A stretch of 64,000 bases of DNA, taken from contig NZ_JBNPMC010000003.1 of NCBI RefSeq assembly GCF_050313795.1, forward strand, positions 84,473 through 148,472, in the 5' to 3' direction. The notes beneath the pieces were generated by a model. It did no database searches. It saw nothing but the letters and a program-made list of their open reading frames with translations, and was not told where the DNA came from. This DNA is from CAMBRQ01 sp945870325. Lineage in GTDB: Bacteria; Bacillota; Clostridia; Lachnospirales; Lachnospiraceae. The translations under genes were made by a program, and so were the position numbers. How positions within the stretch are numbered: the stretch's first letter is position 1; the number at the start of each line of letters is the position of its first letter. Below are positions 42,045 to 49,999 of the stretch, one piece after another.

Positions 42045-43328
42045 ATGGATAACCAATATACTTACTATACACCGGGACAGGATTCGAATCAGCAGAATCA
42101 GTCTAATATGAATGGAGAGAATCAGAACTATAATCATAAGGAGCCACGTAAGAAAAAGGGAACACCGAAGTGGGTGAAAACGGCATGTCTTGGTCTTGTC
42201 TTTGGATTAGTTGCAAGTGCGGCGTTTCAGACCAGCAATATTGTGGCGGGAAAGGTGCTTGGTGCAGATGACAGTAAGACTGCGAAGAAGACAGAGACGG
42301 TAAGCAATGCGAAACTTACAACTTCTGCAGACAGCAAGGTATCTTCCGATGTGGCTGAGATTGCTAAGAATGCAATGCCGTCAGTAGTATCCATTACAAA
42401 CATGAGCGTTCAGCAGGTGCAGAATTTCTTTGGAGGCATCCAGGAACAGGAAAGCAAGAGTGTGGGATCTGGTATTATCATCGGGCAGAACGATTCGGAA
42501 CTTCTGGTTGTAACGAATAATCATGTGGTAGAAGGCTGTGACACATTAACCGTTTCATTTATTGATGAAGAAAGTGTGGAGGCGAATGTAAAGGGAACCG
42601 ACCCGAATAAGGATCTGGCTGTTGTGGCAGTTGATATCAGCAAGATTCCGGAGAATACGATGAAGGAGATCGCAGTTGCGACGATGGGAGATTCCACGCA
42701 GTTACAGGTTGGAGAATCAGCGATTGCGATTGGAAATGCTCTTGGTTACGGACAGTCTGTTACTTCCGGAATTATCTCTGCAACAAGCAGACAGATGGAT
42801 GGAATTGAAGGCGACATGCTTCAGACGGATGCGGCGATCAACCCTGGAAACAGTGGCGGTGCGTTGCTGAATGCCAAAGGCGAAGTGATTGGAATTAATA
42901 CTGCAAAGGTTGCAACGGATGCGGTAGAAGGCATGGGATATGCAATTCCGATATCTCAGGCACAGGATACGATTGAGAATCTGATGAATCAGGAGACCAG
43001 AACCAAAGTTGCAGAGAATGAGAGAGGGTATATCGGCATTGAAGGAGTGGATGTAACAGAAGATACTTCTCAGATGTATAATATGCCGACAGGCGTCTAT
43101 GTCTCTAACGTGATCTCCAGAGGCGGTGCAGATAAAGCGGGAATCACGAAAGGATCTGTCATTACTGCAATTAATGGTACTTCTGTCAATAGTATGGAAG
43201 CCTTGCAAGAGCAGCTTCAGTATTATAAAGTGGGTGAAAAAGTAACTCTGACGATTGCGACGCCGGGTAATAATGGAGAATATGAAAGCAGTGATGTAGA
43301 AGTTACACTTGGAGAAGGCTCAAGATAA
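42045..43328 (+). CDS. htrA: HtrA-type membrane serine protease with PDZ domain
   Basis: The 427-residue protein has an asparagine/glutamine-rich cytosolic tail, a membrane segment near residues 48-64, then a trypsin-like domain with the triad in NNHVVEG (His), NKDLAVV (Asp) and NPGNSGGALLN (Ser). A single PDZ domain follows (YIGIEGVDV, GADKAGITKGSVITAING). It degrades misfolded proteins at the outer face of the membrane. AAGGAG precedes the ATG. It stands alone between two terminators. Confidence 0.94.
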   Translation: MDNQYTYYTPGQDSNQQNQSNMNGENQNYNHKEPRKKKGTPKWVKTACLGLVFGLVASAAFQTSNIVAGKVLGADDSKTAKKTETVSNAKLTTSADSKVSSDVAEIAKNAMPSVVSITNMSVQQVQNFFGGIQEQESKSVGSGIIIGQNDSELLVVTNNHVVEGCDTLTVSFIDEESVEANVKGTDPNKDLAVVAVDISKIPENTMKEIAVATMGDSTQLQVGESAIAIGNALGYGQSVTSGIISATSRQMDGIEGDMLQTDAAINPGNSGGALLNAKGEVIGINTAKVATDAVEGMGYAIPISQAQDTIENLMNQETRTKVAENERGYIGIEGVDVTEDTSQMYNMPTGVYVSNVISRGGADKAGITKGSVITAINGTSVNSMEALQEQLQYYKVGEKVTLTIATPGNNGEYESSDVEVTLGEGSR

Positions 43329-43353
43329 GCAGAATCAAGATTAGAGAATGGAT

Positions 43354-43390
43354 AAGACATAGCAGACCACAGGACTGCTATGTCTTGCTT
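43354..43390 (+). terminator. htrA terminator
   Basis: AAGACATAGCAG (43354-43365) pairs perfectly with CTGCTATGTCTT (43375-43386). Confidence 0.75.
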
Positions 43391-43404
43391 TGGATGGATC
43401 TTTG

Positions 43405-43433
43405 TTGACAAAAGATGAGCATAAAGATATAAT
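43405..43433 (+). promoter_or_regulatory. promoter of the CsoR-family gene
   Basis: TTGACA (43405-43410) and TATAAT (43428-43433) are both consensus boxes spaced by 17 bp. Confidence 0.85.
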
Positions 43434-43448
43434 ACCCGCATAGGGTAT
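43432..43448. promoter_or_regulatory. CsoR-type operator
   Basis: ATACCC, five bases and GGGTAT form an inverted repeat of the kind bound by CsoR/RcnR-family repressors. It overlaps the end of the -10 box of the repressor gene, which implies autoregulation. Confidence 0.75.
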
Positions 43449-43485
43449 GGATTGATATCGGCTGTGATAGCAAAGGAGGGGCGTC

Positions 43486-43788
43486 ATGGAAGAGAAGAAA
43501 TGCTGTGCAGAGAGAATGAAGCACAGGGAGGATAAAGAGTATAGAGATCTGATCAACAGGCTTAACCGTGTGGAAGGTCAGGTCAGAGGCGTGAAGAAGA
43601 TGGTGGAAGATGAGAGGTACTGTGTTGATATCCTGACTCAGGTTACGGCGATACAGGCCGCGTTGAATGCATTTAACAAGAAACTGCTTGCGAATCATAT
43701 TCACAGCTGTGTGGTGGACGATATTAGAGAAGGGAATATGGAAGTCGTGGATGAATTATGCGATACTATTCAGAAAATAATGAAATAG
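43486..43788 (+). CDS. CsoR-family metal- or persulfide-sensing repressor
   Basis: The 100-residue all-helical repressor has RLNRVEGQVRGVKKMV and a sensor site built from YCVDIL and HIHSCV (Cys-His-Cys). This pattern fits Cu(I)-sensing CsoR or the persulfide sensor CstR; which ligand applies cannot be decided. AAGGAGGGG precedes the ATG. No copper ATPase, copper chaperone or sulfur gene is adjacent, so its targets lie elsewhere. Its stop codon is the edge of folded element D. Confidence 0.87.
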   Translation: MEEKKCCAERMKHREDKEYRDLINRLNRVEGQVRGVKKMVEDERYCVDILTQVTAIQAALNAFNKKLLANHIHSCVVDDIREGNMEVVDELCDTIQKIMK

Positions 43789-43951
43789 TAACAGTTCAGC
43801 CCGCGCCATTCGCAAAACGCATCTACGATGCTTCTCCGCTGCTACGCAGCTATTTTTGCTCATAAAATGGCGCTCCGCTCATAAGTCGGATCGTGTGTTC
43901 ATTCATGCAAGCATGATTCACCCACAATCCGGCTTATGGCTGAACTGTTAC
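43788..43951 (+). repeat. folded element D, three-armed palindrome
   Basis: The outer stem is a perfect 14 bp (43788-43801/43938-43951), starting on the stop codon of the CsoR gene. Arm 1 is closed by GCGCCATT/AATGGCGC and contains two small hairpins (GCAT/ATGC and GCTGC/GCAGC). Arm 2 is a 12-bp stem (43880-43891/43927-43938) topped by TCATGC-AA-GCATGA. It does not have the ATTC/TCAG/TTGAT signature of elements A-C. It fills most of the gap before the next gene. Confidence 0.75.
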
Positions 43952-44086
43952 ATGAAATAAAAGAAATTTCCATGATTTTTTTGATATTTCCTGTCAAATG
44001 TAGTATAATAGCAGCATACGTGAGTGCTGCCTGAATGACAGCATAAGATTGTGAGAAATTTACGCTATGAGGAGGGGCACATTCTA

Positions 44087-44494
44087 ATGAAATGTCCAAT
44101 ATGCGGCCAGGAATTAAGGCCAGGAAAGAAAGATCCGAATTACCTTTTGTGCTATAATTGTAAGAAGAAGTTCAAAGTTCCACAGAAGAAGGTTCAGAGT
44201 GCGAAGAAGGAAGATGATGAGACCCAGGAAGAGCAGAAGTATTCCAATATACCGCCGAAGCATGTACGCCAGAAGCGTGAGGATGAGATGCGCAAAGCCT
44301 ATGACGAGATGCTTGCCGTAGGAGATGGGAAGAGCAAAAAGAAAAAACCAAAACGCAAAGAAGAGATTGAAGAAGATTTCATTGATGATTTGGATGACGA
44401 GGAAGATGAGAAGATGTCCAAAGCACCGATCATTATACTTGCGCTTGCAATTGTGGTAGTAGCCGGATTGATTGTATTCATGCGAATGAGATAA
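44087..44494 (+). CDS. zinc-ribbon protein with C-terminal membrane anchor
   Basis: The 135-residue protein begins with CPICGQEL and a second pair CYNCKKK, a zinc ribbon. The middle is highly charged and probably disordered. Residues about 113-130 form a membrane segment (PIIILALAIVVVAGLIVFM), followed by a few residues. It is thus tail-anchored with the ribbon in the cytoplasm. The function is unknown. ATG 44087 has GGAGGGG about 10 nt upstream; the frame from 44051 is longer but lacks a site. Confidence 0.75.
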   Translation: MKCPICGQELRPGKKDPNYLLCYNCKKKFKVPQKKVQSAKKEDDETQEEQKYSNIPPKHVRQKREDEMRKAYDEMLAVGDGKSKKKKPKRKEEIEEDFIDDLDDEEDEKMSKAPIIILALAIVVVAGLIVFMRMR

Positions 44495-44503
44495 CAGAAG
44501 ATG

Positions 44504-44545
44504 GGGAACTGTACGCTAAGTAATGGGTACAGTTCCCTTTTTTAT
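44504..44545. terminator. terminator between convergent genes
   Basis: GGGAACTGTAC (44504-44514) pairs perfectly with GTACAGTTCCC (44527-44537) and is followed by a T run. Confidence 0.85.
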
Positions 44546-44566
44546 ATTATGAAGAAGGTAAGAAGA

Positions 44567-45178
44567 TTATCTGTGTCCGGATCTTAGATCGAATTCCGGA
44601 TTGATTGCGTAGAAGTTCTTACTATCTAAGTGATCCTGGACAATCCTGAGGCTTTCGCCGAATCTTTGGTAGTGGACAATCTCGCGCTGCCTTAAGAAGC
44701 GGATCGGCTCGCAGATCTCAGGGTCTTTGACCAGACGCAGGATGTTATCGTAGGTGGTTCTTGCTTTCTGTTCAGCAGCCATGTCTTCATGAAGGTCCGT
44801 GATGGGATCGCCTTTGGATTGGAAATAGGTTGCCGTCCATGGGGCGCCGCTGGCGGCCTGTGGCCACAGTGCAAGCGTGTGGTCTGCGTAGTATTTGTCG
44901 AAGCCGGATTTCTCTAGTTCTTCCGGAGTCAGGTCACGGGTGAGTTGGTGGACGATGGCGCAGATCATCTCCATGTGGGCAAGTTCTTCCGTTCCGATGT
45001 CTGTCAGAATTCCAGTGACTTCGCTATAAGGCATGGTGTATCTCTGGGAGAGGTAACGCATGGAGGCGGCGAGTTCGCCGTCCGGTCCACCGAATTGCGT
45101 GATAATAACCTGTGCAATCTTCGGATTCGTCTGTGTGATCTTTACTGGGTACTGTAATCGTTTCTCATAATTCCACAT
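44567..45178 (-). CDS. cotJC: spore coat protein CotJC (manganese-catalase family)
   Basis: The 203-residue protein has the ferritin-like dimanganese fold, with ligands in the ELAASMRYL, GTEELAHMEM and EDMAAEQKARTTYDN regions. In spores CotJC is part of the inner coat and may remove peroxide. It is the last gene of the cotJABC operon and follows cotJB by 3 bp. Confidence 0.93.
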   Translation of the reverse strand: MWNYEKRLQYPVKITQTNPKIAQVIITQFGGPDGELAASMRYLSQRYTMPYSEVTGILTDIGTEELAHMEMICAIVHQLTRDLTPEELEKSGFDKYYADHTLALWPQAASGAPWTATYFQSKGDPITDLHEDMAAEQKARTTYDNILRLVKDPEICEPIRFLRQREIVHYQRFGESLRIVQDHLDSKNFYAINPEFDLRSGHR

Positions 45179-45181
45179 AAC

Positions 45182-45451
45182 TTAGCATCCCCCTTCCTGC
45201 CACGGCCATGGCTCGTTGATCCAGCCCCAGCGTTCTGCTGATGTGCTGGCAGTGTCTAGGGTCAGCGGACCATAGTATCTGGCATATTCTTTTAATGCTT
45301 CGACCCTCTGTTTTTTGAATTCGTCAAAATATTCCAATGCTTCGGCATCGCAGGGATGCGTATCCAAGAACAGCTTGACATCATCAACCGCGAAACTGAC
45401 TACATTGATCCATTCTAATAATTCCCGGCGGTTTGGCTTGTTCTCTGTCAT
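45182..45451 (-). CDS. cotJB: spore coat protein CotJB
   Basis: The 89-residue protein has the family pattern (LLEWINVVSFAVDDVKLFLDTHP, then YYGPLT, and a WGWINEPWPWQEGGC end). It is needed for coat assembly with CotJC. AGGAGG lies 9 nt before the ATG at 45451, which overlaps the cotJA stop (ATGA). The ORF from 45460 begins on a TTG touching the ribosome site and is rejected. Confidence 0.92.
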   Translation of the reverse strand: MTENKPNRRELLEWINVVSFAVDDVKLFLDTHPCDAEALEYFDEFKKQRVEALKEYARYYGPLTLDTASTSAERWGWINEPWPWQEGGC

Positions 45452-45762
45452 CTGCAGCAACCTCCTATTCCTTTGAATGGTTTATCCAGTTCTTCGAAGA
45501 TGGTTCCCCGTTTTAGGCCTTTTTCTGCTTCATATAGACTGCACCATTTCTGCCATGGCACGTAAGCCATAGCGATTGGCATTCCTCTTAACTCGTCATA
45601 CTCATTCCTCTTATCACAGCAGGTTCTTGTGGGCTTGGATGAACAGGAATTGGATGCACATGCGGCGGACGGACACGAGGTGGCTTGATTTGCTGCGCCT
45701 GTCTGCCTGCTATAGTTATTTCGCCGCATATAATCCGGTGTATTATAGCGATAATTCGGCAT
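45448..45762 (-). CDS. cotJA: spore coat-associated protein CotJA
   Basis: The 104-residue protein has a C-terminal CotJA domain (LRGMPIAMAYVPWQKWCSLYEAEKGLKRGTIF region) preceded by a cysteine-, serine- and asparagine-rich N-terminus with eight cysteines, which could crosslink in the coat. The start MPNYRY at 45762 has GAAGGAG 9 nt upstream; the longer frame from 45861 overlaps the divergent gene's leader. It is the first gene of cotJABC. Confidence 0.88.
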   Translation of the reverse strand: MPNYRYNTPDYMRRNNYSRQTGAANQATSCPSAACASNSCSSKPTRTCCDKRNEYDELRGMPIAMAYVPWQKWCSLYEAEKGLKRGTIFEELDKPFKGIGGCCR

Positions 45763-45797
45763 ATGTGATACTCCTTCCATAGAATGTTTGCAATAAT

Positions 45798-45824
45798 ATT
45801 GTATGGAAAATCGGCTAAATGGTG
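45798..45824 (-). promoter_or_regulatory. candidate sigma-E promoter of cotJABC
   Basis: On the minus strand CATACAAT (45805-45798) matches the sigma-E -10 box, with CACCATTT at the -35 position. The distance to the cotJA start is about 36 bp. The -35 box is weak. Confidence 0.4.
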
Positions 45825-45845
45825 CATCCTTTCGATTTTTGACGG

Positions 45846-45874
45846 TTGTTTTTGTCGGCATATCTGAGTATAAT
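45846..45874 (+). promoter_or_regulatory. promoter of the RodA/FtsW-type gene
   Basis: TTGTTT (45846-45851) and TATAAT (45869-45874) are spaced by 17 bp. Confidence 0.6.
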
Positions 45875-45898
45875 AGATACGATTGGAGTGTAAATAGG

Positions 45899-47083
45899 AT
45901 GGCAATAAAACAAGAAACGAAAAAAAATAAAAAGACGAGGACAAAACCTAAGATCCATGCAAATACAGTCCGCTATTTTGATTATAATCTGCTGACCGTA
46001 TTGATTGCCCTGATATGCTTTGGGCTGGTCATGCTGTATAGTACCAGTTCATACAGCGCACTTGTGACTTATGGAGATAGTATGCACTATTTTAAGAGAC
46101 AGGTGATATTCTATGTGGCAGGATTCGCAGGCATGTATATTGTTCAGAAGATTGACTATCATATCTATATTAAGTGGTCGAAGGGAATCTATTATTTCTC
46201 GGTGTTCATGATGGCATTGGTACAGACGCCGCTTGGAAAGGAAGTAAATGGTGCCAAGAGGTGGATCAAGTTGCCGTTCGACCAGCAGCTGCAGCCGGCA
46301 GAGATTGCCAAGATTGCGGTGATATTGTTGATTCCGGCATTGATCTGTAACATGGGTAAGGAGGTTAAGACGCTCAGGGGGATTGTACAGGTGTTATTGT
46401 GGGGCGGTTTTTCATCTGCCTGTGTCCTGTTCCTGACGGATAACTTAAGTACGGCAATTATTGTTATGGGTATTACCTGTATTATGATCTTCGTGGTGCA
46501 TCCGAAGACGAAGCCATTTCTGGCAATTGCAGGAGCGGGGATGGCAATCCTTCTGATTATGGTTAAGATTCTTGGAGCAGTGCTTGAGAACAGTGGGAAT
46601 TTCCGTCTGCGCCGTATTATCGTGTGGCTGAATCCGGAGGAATATGCGTCGGATTATGGATATCAGACTTTGCAGGGGTTATATGCGATTGGTTCCGGCG
46701 GCTTCTTCGGGAAAGGACTGGGAAACAGTGCACAGAAGATGGTCATTCCGGAGGTGCAGAATGATATGATACTTTCGGCAGTATGTGAGGAGTTAGGAGT
46801 ATTCGGCGCGATCATGGTGCTGGTATTATTCGGTCTTCTGCTATACCGCCTGATGTTTATTGCCCAGAATGCGCCGGATATGTATGGCTCGCTGATCATG
46901 ACAGGAATCTTTACCCACATTGCTTTGCAGGTGATCCTGAATATAGCGGTTGTCAGTAACCTGATTCCGAATACGGGAATTACGCTGCCGTTCATCAGTT
47001 ATGGAGGTACAGCCAGCTTATTTTTAATGGCAGAGATGGGAATTGCGTTAGGAGTATCAAGAAGAATTAAAATCAATGAATAA
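45899..47083 (+). CDS. SEDS-family peptidoglycan glycosyltransferase (RodA/FtsW/SpoVE)
   Basis: The 394-residue membrane protein has about ten hydrophobic helices. The SEDS signatures are present: LYSTSSYSAL, NGAKRWIKLP, the catalytic-loop aspartate region LTDNLSTAIIV, GLYAIGSGGFFGKGLGNS and NTGITLPFISYGGTASL. It polymerises lipid II. It is separate from the ftsW in the dcw cluster (56643), so it may serve elongation (RodA) or sporulation; sequence alone does not settle this. ATG 45899 has TGGAG upstream. It is divergent from cotJABC. Confidence 0.88.
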   Translation: MAIKQETKKNKKTRTKPKIHANTVRYFDYNLLTVLIALICFGLVMLYSTSSYSALVTYGDSMHYFKRQVIFYVAGFAGMYIVQKIDYHIYIKWSKGIYYFSVFMMALVQTPLGKEVNGAKRWIKLPFDQQLQPAEIAKIAVILLIPALICNMGKEVKTLRGIVQVLLWGGFSSACVLFLTDNLSTAIIVMGITCIMIFVVHPKTKPFLAIAGAGMAILLIMVKILGAVLENSGNFRLRRIIVWLNPEEYASDYGYQTLQGLYAIGSGGFFGKGLGNSAQKMVIPEVQNDMILSAVCEELGVFGAIMVLVLFGLLLYRLMFIAQNAPDMYGSLIMTGIFTHIALQVILNIAVVSNLIPNTGITLPFISYGGTASLFLMAEMGIALGVSRRIKINE

Positions 47084-47203
47084 AAGGCTTTTCTTTCTAG
47101 TATAAATGTGCTATGATAACTCATGTAGTATCCAAAACTACATATTATAGAAGCAAATGACATGCCAGGACGTTTCGGATGTTGGCATGATGGGAGGAAC
47201 GAT

Positions 47204-48043
47204 ATGAGTTATAAGATTATTGTGGACAGTTGTGGGGAGTTGACAGATGAGATGAAGTCATCTGGATGTTTTGAGACGGCTTCGCTGCAGATAGATGTAG
47301 GTGGTCATCATATTGTTGATGATGAGACATTTGATCAGGCAGAATTCTTAAAGATTGTAGCAGCATCACCGGAATGTCCGAAGTCTTCCTGTCCTTCGCC
47401 GGAGCGTTATATGGAAGGGTATCGCTGTGACGCGGATCATGTATATGCAGTTACCCTGTCTGCGGAACTGAGTGGTTCTTATAACAGCGCAGTGCTTGGC
47501 AAGAATCTGTATCATGAAGAGTATGGCGAGAAGGATATTCATGTATTTAATTCATGTTCTGCGTCCATAGGCGAGACACTGATTGCCATGAAGATTGCGG
47601 AGTGTGAAGAAAAAGGGATGAGTTTTTCGGAGATTATCGAGACCGTAGAAGCATATATTGAAGAGCAGCATACGTATTTTGTATTAGAGACGCTGGATAC
47701 ATTGAGGAAGAATGGAAGACTGACGGGCTTGAAAGCGGTGGTCGCTACTGCGCTTAATATTAAGCCGGTTATGGGTTCTACTCCGGAGGGTATGATCCAG
47801 CAGTTGGGGCAGGCCAGGGGCGTTAAGAAGGCATTGGCTAAGATGGTGGATGAGATTGTGAAGAATCTTAAGAATTCCAAAGAGAAGATTCTTGCTATTT
47901 CCCACTGTAATTGTCCGGAAAGAGCAAAGTATGTGAAAGAGTTACTGGTGGAAAGAGCAGAATTTAAGAATGTGGTGATTCTGGATACGGCGGGAATCAG
48001 CAGCATGTATGCGGCTGACGGAGGTATAATTGTAGTTGTGTAA
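47204..48043 (+). CDS. DegV-family fatty-acid-binding protein
   Basis: The 279-residue protein has the DegV layout: MSYKIIVDSCGELTD, the lipid-binding KSSCPSPERYME region, VYAVTLSAELSGSYNSA, and TLRKNGRLTGLKA. Members bind fatty acids, some as FakB partners of the kinase FakA, which is not in the window. ATG 47204 has GGGAGG 8 nt upstream; an earlier ATG at 47162 lacks a site. Confidence 0.9.
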   Translation: MSYKIIVDSCGELTDEMKSSGCFETASLQIDVGGHHIVDDETFDQAEFLKIVAASPECPKSSCPSPERYMEGYRCDADHVYAVTLSAELSGSYNSAVLGKNLYHEEYGEKDIHVFNSCSASIGETLIAMKIAECEEKGMSFSEIIETVEAYIEEQHTYFVLETLDTLRKNGRLTGLKAVVATALNIKPVMGSTPEGMIQQLGQARGVKKALAKMVDEIVKNLKNSKEKILAISHCNCPERAKYVKELLVERAEFKNVVILDTAGISSMYAADGGIIVVV

Positions 48044-48064
48044 TTTCCTGGAATATGGTATAAT
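48036..48064 (+). promoter_or_regulatory. promoter of the 48137 gene
   Basis: TTGTGT (48036-48041) and TATAAT (48059-48064) are spaced by 17 bp and overlap the end of degV. Confidence 0.55.
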
Positions 48065-48136
48065 AAGTCTTGCGGTGGTGCAGACCTGCACTGCTGATAT
48101 GGCATGGACATAATATAGAAGGAGCACGGGAAAGAC

Positions 48137-48391
48137 ATGAGTCAGGAAAAAGTAGACAGATATAAAAAAGAAAAAGCAAACCGCAAGAAGAATATGAAGA
48201 AAGAGAAGATCCAGAATGCTCTTCGCAAATGTGCGGTAGGTATCATAGGACTTGCGCTGATTGGATGGATTGGATATTCTGCGTATGGAACTTATGAATC
48301 TAACAAGCCAAAAGCAGAGGCGCAGATAGATTATTCGGCGGTGACGAGCATGTTCAGCGGAATTGCCGAGTTGGATAGTGCGGGTGAATAG
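48137..48391 (+). CDS. small single-pass membrane protein, hypothetical
   Basis: The 84-residue protein has a very basic N-terminus with a lysine-rich helix (residues 1-30), one membrane helix (about 34-52: VGIIGLALIGWIGYSAYG) and a short acidic outer tail. I know no function. AAGGAG lies before the ATG. It has its own promoter and a terminator directly after it, just before the mraZ promoter. Confidence 0.65.
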   Translation: MSQEKVDRYKKEKANRKKNMKKEKIQNALRKCAVGIIGLALIGWIGYSAYGTYESNKPKAEAQIDYSAVTSMFSGIAELDSAGE

Positions 48392-48418
48392 ATGATATCA
48401 TTAAGAGAACAATAAGTT

Positions 48419-48452
48419 GAGAGTAGAGATTTTTCTGCTCTCTCTTTTTTTG
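48419..48452 (+). terminator. terminator before mraZ
   Basis: GAGAGTAG (48419-48426) pairs with CTGCTCTC (48435-48442) with one G-T pair and is followed by TCTTTTTTT. Confidence 0.75.
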
Positions 48453-48472
48453 CGTAAATTCATAAAAAGGTC

Positions 48473-48501
48473 TTGAAATCAGTAAAAAAGTAGTTTACAA
48501 T
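48473..48501 (+). promoter_or_regulatory. mraZ / dcw cluster promoter
   Basis: TTGAAA (48473-48478) and TACAAT (48496-48501) are spaced by 17 bp. Confidence 0.75.
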
Positions 48502-48507
48502 GGTTTC

Positions 48508-48554
48508 AAGTGGTAGAAAGTGGTGAAAAGTGGAACGAAGTGGTAGAAAAGTGG
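48508..48554 (+). promoter_or_regulatory. MraZ operator, five AAGTGG direct repeats
   Basis: AAGTGG begins at 48508, 48518, 48528 and 48538 with exact 10-bp spacing, and once more at 48549 with an 11-bp step. MraZ is known to bind short direct repeats with this phasing on its own promoter. They start right after the -10 box, so MraZ binding would repress the cluster. Confidence 0.85.
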
Positions 48555-48580
48555 AGCCACTTGGAAGAAGGTGAGTTCTA

Positions 48581-49021
48581 ATGTTGAAAGGGGAGTATAG
48601 TCATAATATTGACGCCAAGGGCAGATTAATCATTCCGGCAAAGTTTCGTGACGATCTAGGGGAGAATTTCGTCATAACAAAAGGAATGGAGAATTGCTTA
48701 TATGTATACCCGGAAGACGAATGGAACACCTTCGAAGAGAAACTGAACGCCTTACCAACCACCACAGATAAAAAAGCCCGTGCTTTTGCATATTTCTTTC
48801 AGGGAAGTGCAACAGACGGCGACCTTGATAAGCAAGGTAGAACTCTCATCCCTTCCGTTCTCAGAGAATTCGCACATCTGGATAAAGAGGTCGTGTTCAT
48901 CGGTATGGGGAGACGTGCCGAGATCTGGGACAAGGCAAGATGGGATGAAAAGAATGCTGAAGTGGAAATGAACATAGAAGATATTGCATCTGATATGGAA
49001 GCCAGCGGATTCAGTATCTAG
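48581..49021 (+). CDS. mraZ: transcriptional regulator MraZ
   Basis: The 146-residue protein has two SpoVT/AbrB-like halves (GEYSHNIDAKGRLIIPAKFRDDL and DLDKQGRTLIPSVLREFA), the MraZ duplication. It oligomerises as a ring and binds the direct repeats upstream. GAAGGTGA precedes the ATG. It heads the division cluster and is followed by rsmH after 11 bp. Confidence 0.95.
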   Translation: MLKGEYSHNIDAKGRLIIPAKFRDDLGENFVITKGMENCLYVYPEDEWNTFEEKLNALPTTTDKKARAFAYFFQGSATDGDLDKQGRTLIPSVLREFAHLDKEVVFIGMGRRAEIWDKARWDEKNAEVEMNIEDIASDMEASGFSI

Positions 49022-49032
49022 AGGGAGAAGAT

Positions 49033-49968
49033 ATGGAATTCGAACACAAGTCAGTACTTTTATATGAGACAATTGATGGATTGCACATCAAGCCGGATGG
49101 CATCTATGTAGATGGCACGCTTGGTGGAGGCGGACACAGTTATGAAGTGTGTAAGCGCCTAAGCACAAAGGGGAGTATTGTAGGAATAGACCAGGACGCA
49201 GCGGCCATCGAGGCTGCAGGCAACCGATTAAAAGACTTCGGGGAGAAAGTCACGATAGTCAGGAGCAACTATTGTGATATGAAGTCGCGGCTCCGTGAAT
49301 TAGGAATTGACAAGGTTGATGGGATCATTCTTGATCTGGGCGTATCATCCTATCAGTTAGATACGGCAGAACGGGGATTCTCCTATCGAGAAGATGCACC
49401 TCTGGATATGCGGATGGATACACGTCAGAAGATGACAGCCAGAGACATCGTCAATGACTACAGTGAGATGGATCTCTACCGCGTGATCAGAGACTACGGG
49501 GAGGATAAGTTTGCCAAGAATATTGCCAAGCATATCGTAGCAGCGCGCGGTAAGGAACCCATCGAAACAACTGGCCAGTTGACAGACATTATCAGACAGG
49601 CCATACCAATGAAGTATCAGAAGAAGTCTGGACATCCGGCGAAGAGGACGTTCCAGGCTATCCGTATTGAACTGAACAGGGAGTTAGAAGTTCTAAGAGA
49701 CTCATTGGACGATATGATTGAATTACTGAATCCGGGTGGAAGGTTATGTATTATTACATTCCATTCGTTGGAGGACAGGATTGTAAAGAGTGCATTCAAG
49801 AAGAATGAGAATCCGTGTACCTGTCCGCCGGATTTTCCCGTATGTGTATGCGGAAAAGTCTCAAAGGGGAGTATTGTTACTAGAAAACCGATTCTGCCAA
49901 GTGAAGAGGAACTGGAGTATAACAGCCGTTCTAAGAGCGCCAAACTTCGGATCTTTGAACGTCGGTAG
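49033..49968 (+). CDS. rsmH: 16S rRNA (cytosine1402-N4)-methyltransferase
   Basis: The 311-residue SAM-dependent enzyme methylates C1402 of 16S rRNA. DGTLGGGGHS near residue 27, DGIILDLGVSSYQLD near 95 and CIITFHSLEDRIVK near 237 are canonical RsmH motifs. GAGGGAG precedes the ATG. It is always next to mraZ. Confidence 0.95.
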   Translation: MEFEHKSVLLYETIDGLHIKPDGIYVDGTLGGGGHSYEVCKRLSTKGSIVGIDQDAAAIEAAGNRLKDFGEKVTIVRSNYCDMKSRLRELGIDKVDGIILDLGVSSYQLDTAERGFSYREDAPLDMRMDTRQKMTARDIVNDYSEMDLYRVIRDYGEDKFAKNIAKHIVAARGKEPIETTGQLTDIIRQAIPMKYQKKSGHPAKRTFQAIRIELNRELEVLRDSLDDMIELLNPGGRLCIITFHSLEDRIVKSAFKKNENPCTCPPDFPVCVCGKVSKGSIVTRKPILPSEEELEYNSRSKSAKLRIFERR

Positions 49969-49999
49969 GGTTATAAATTAATGGAAAGGGGTGACGTAC

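Noticed and set aside
48508..48554. Short regular repeats as a CRISPR-like array
   Set aside because: The unit is 6 bp with a 10-bp period and lies at the mraZ promoter; it fits an MraZ operator.
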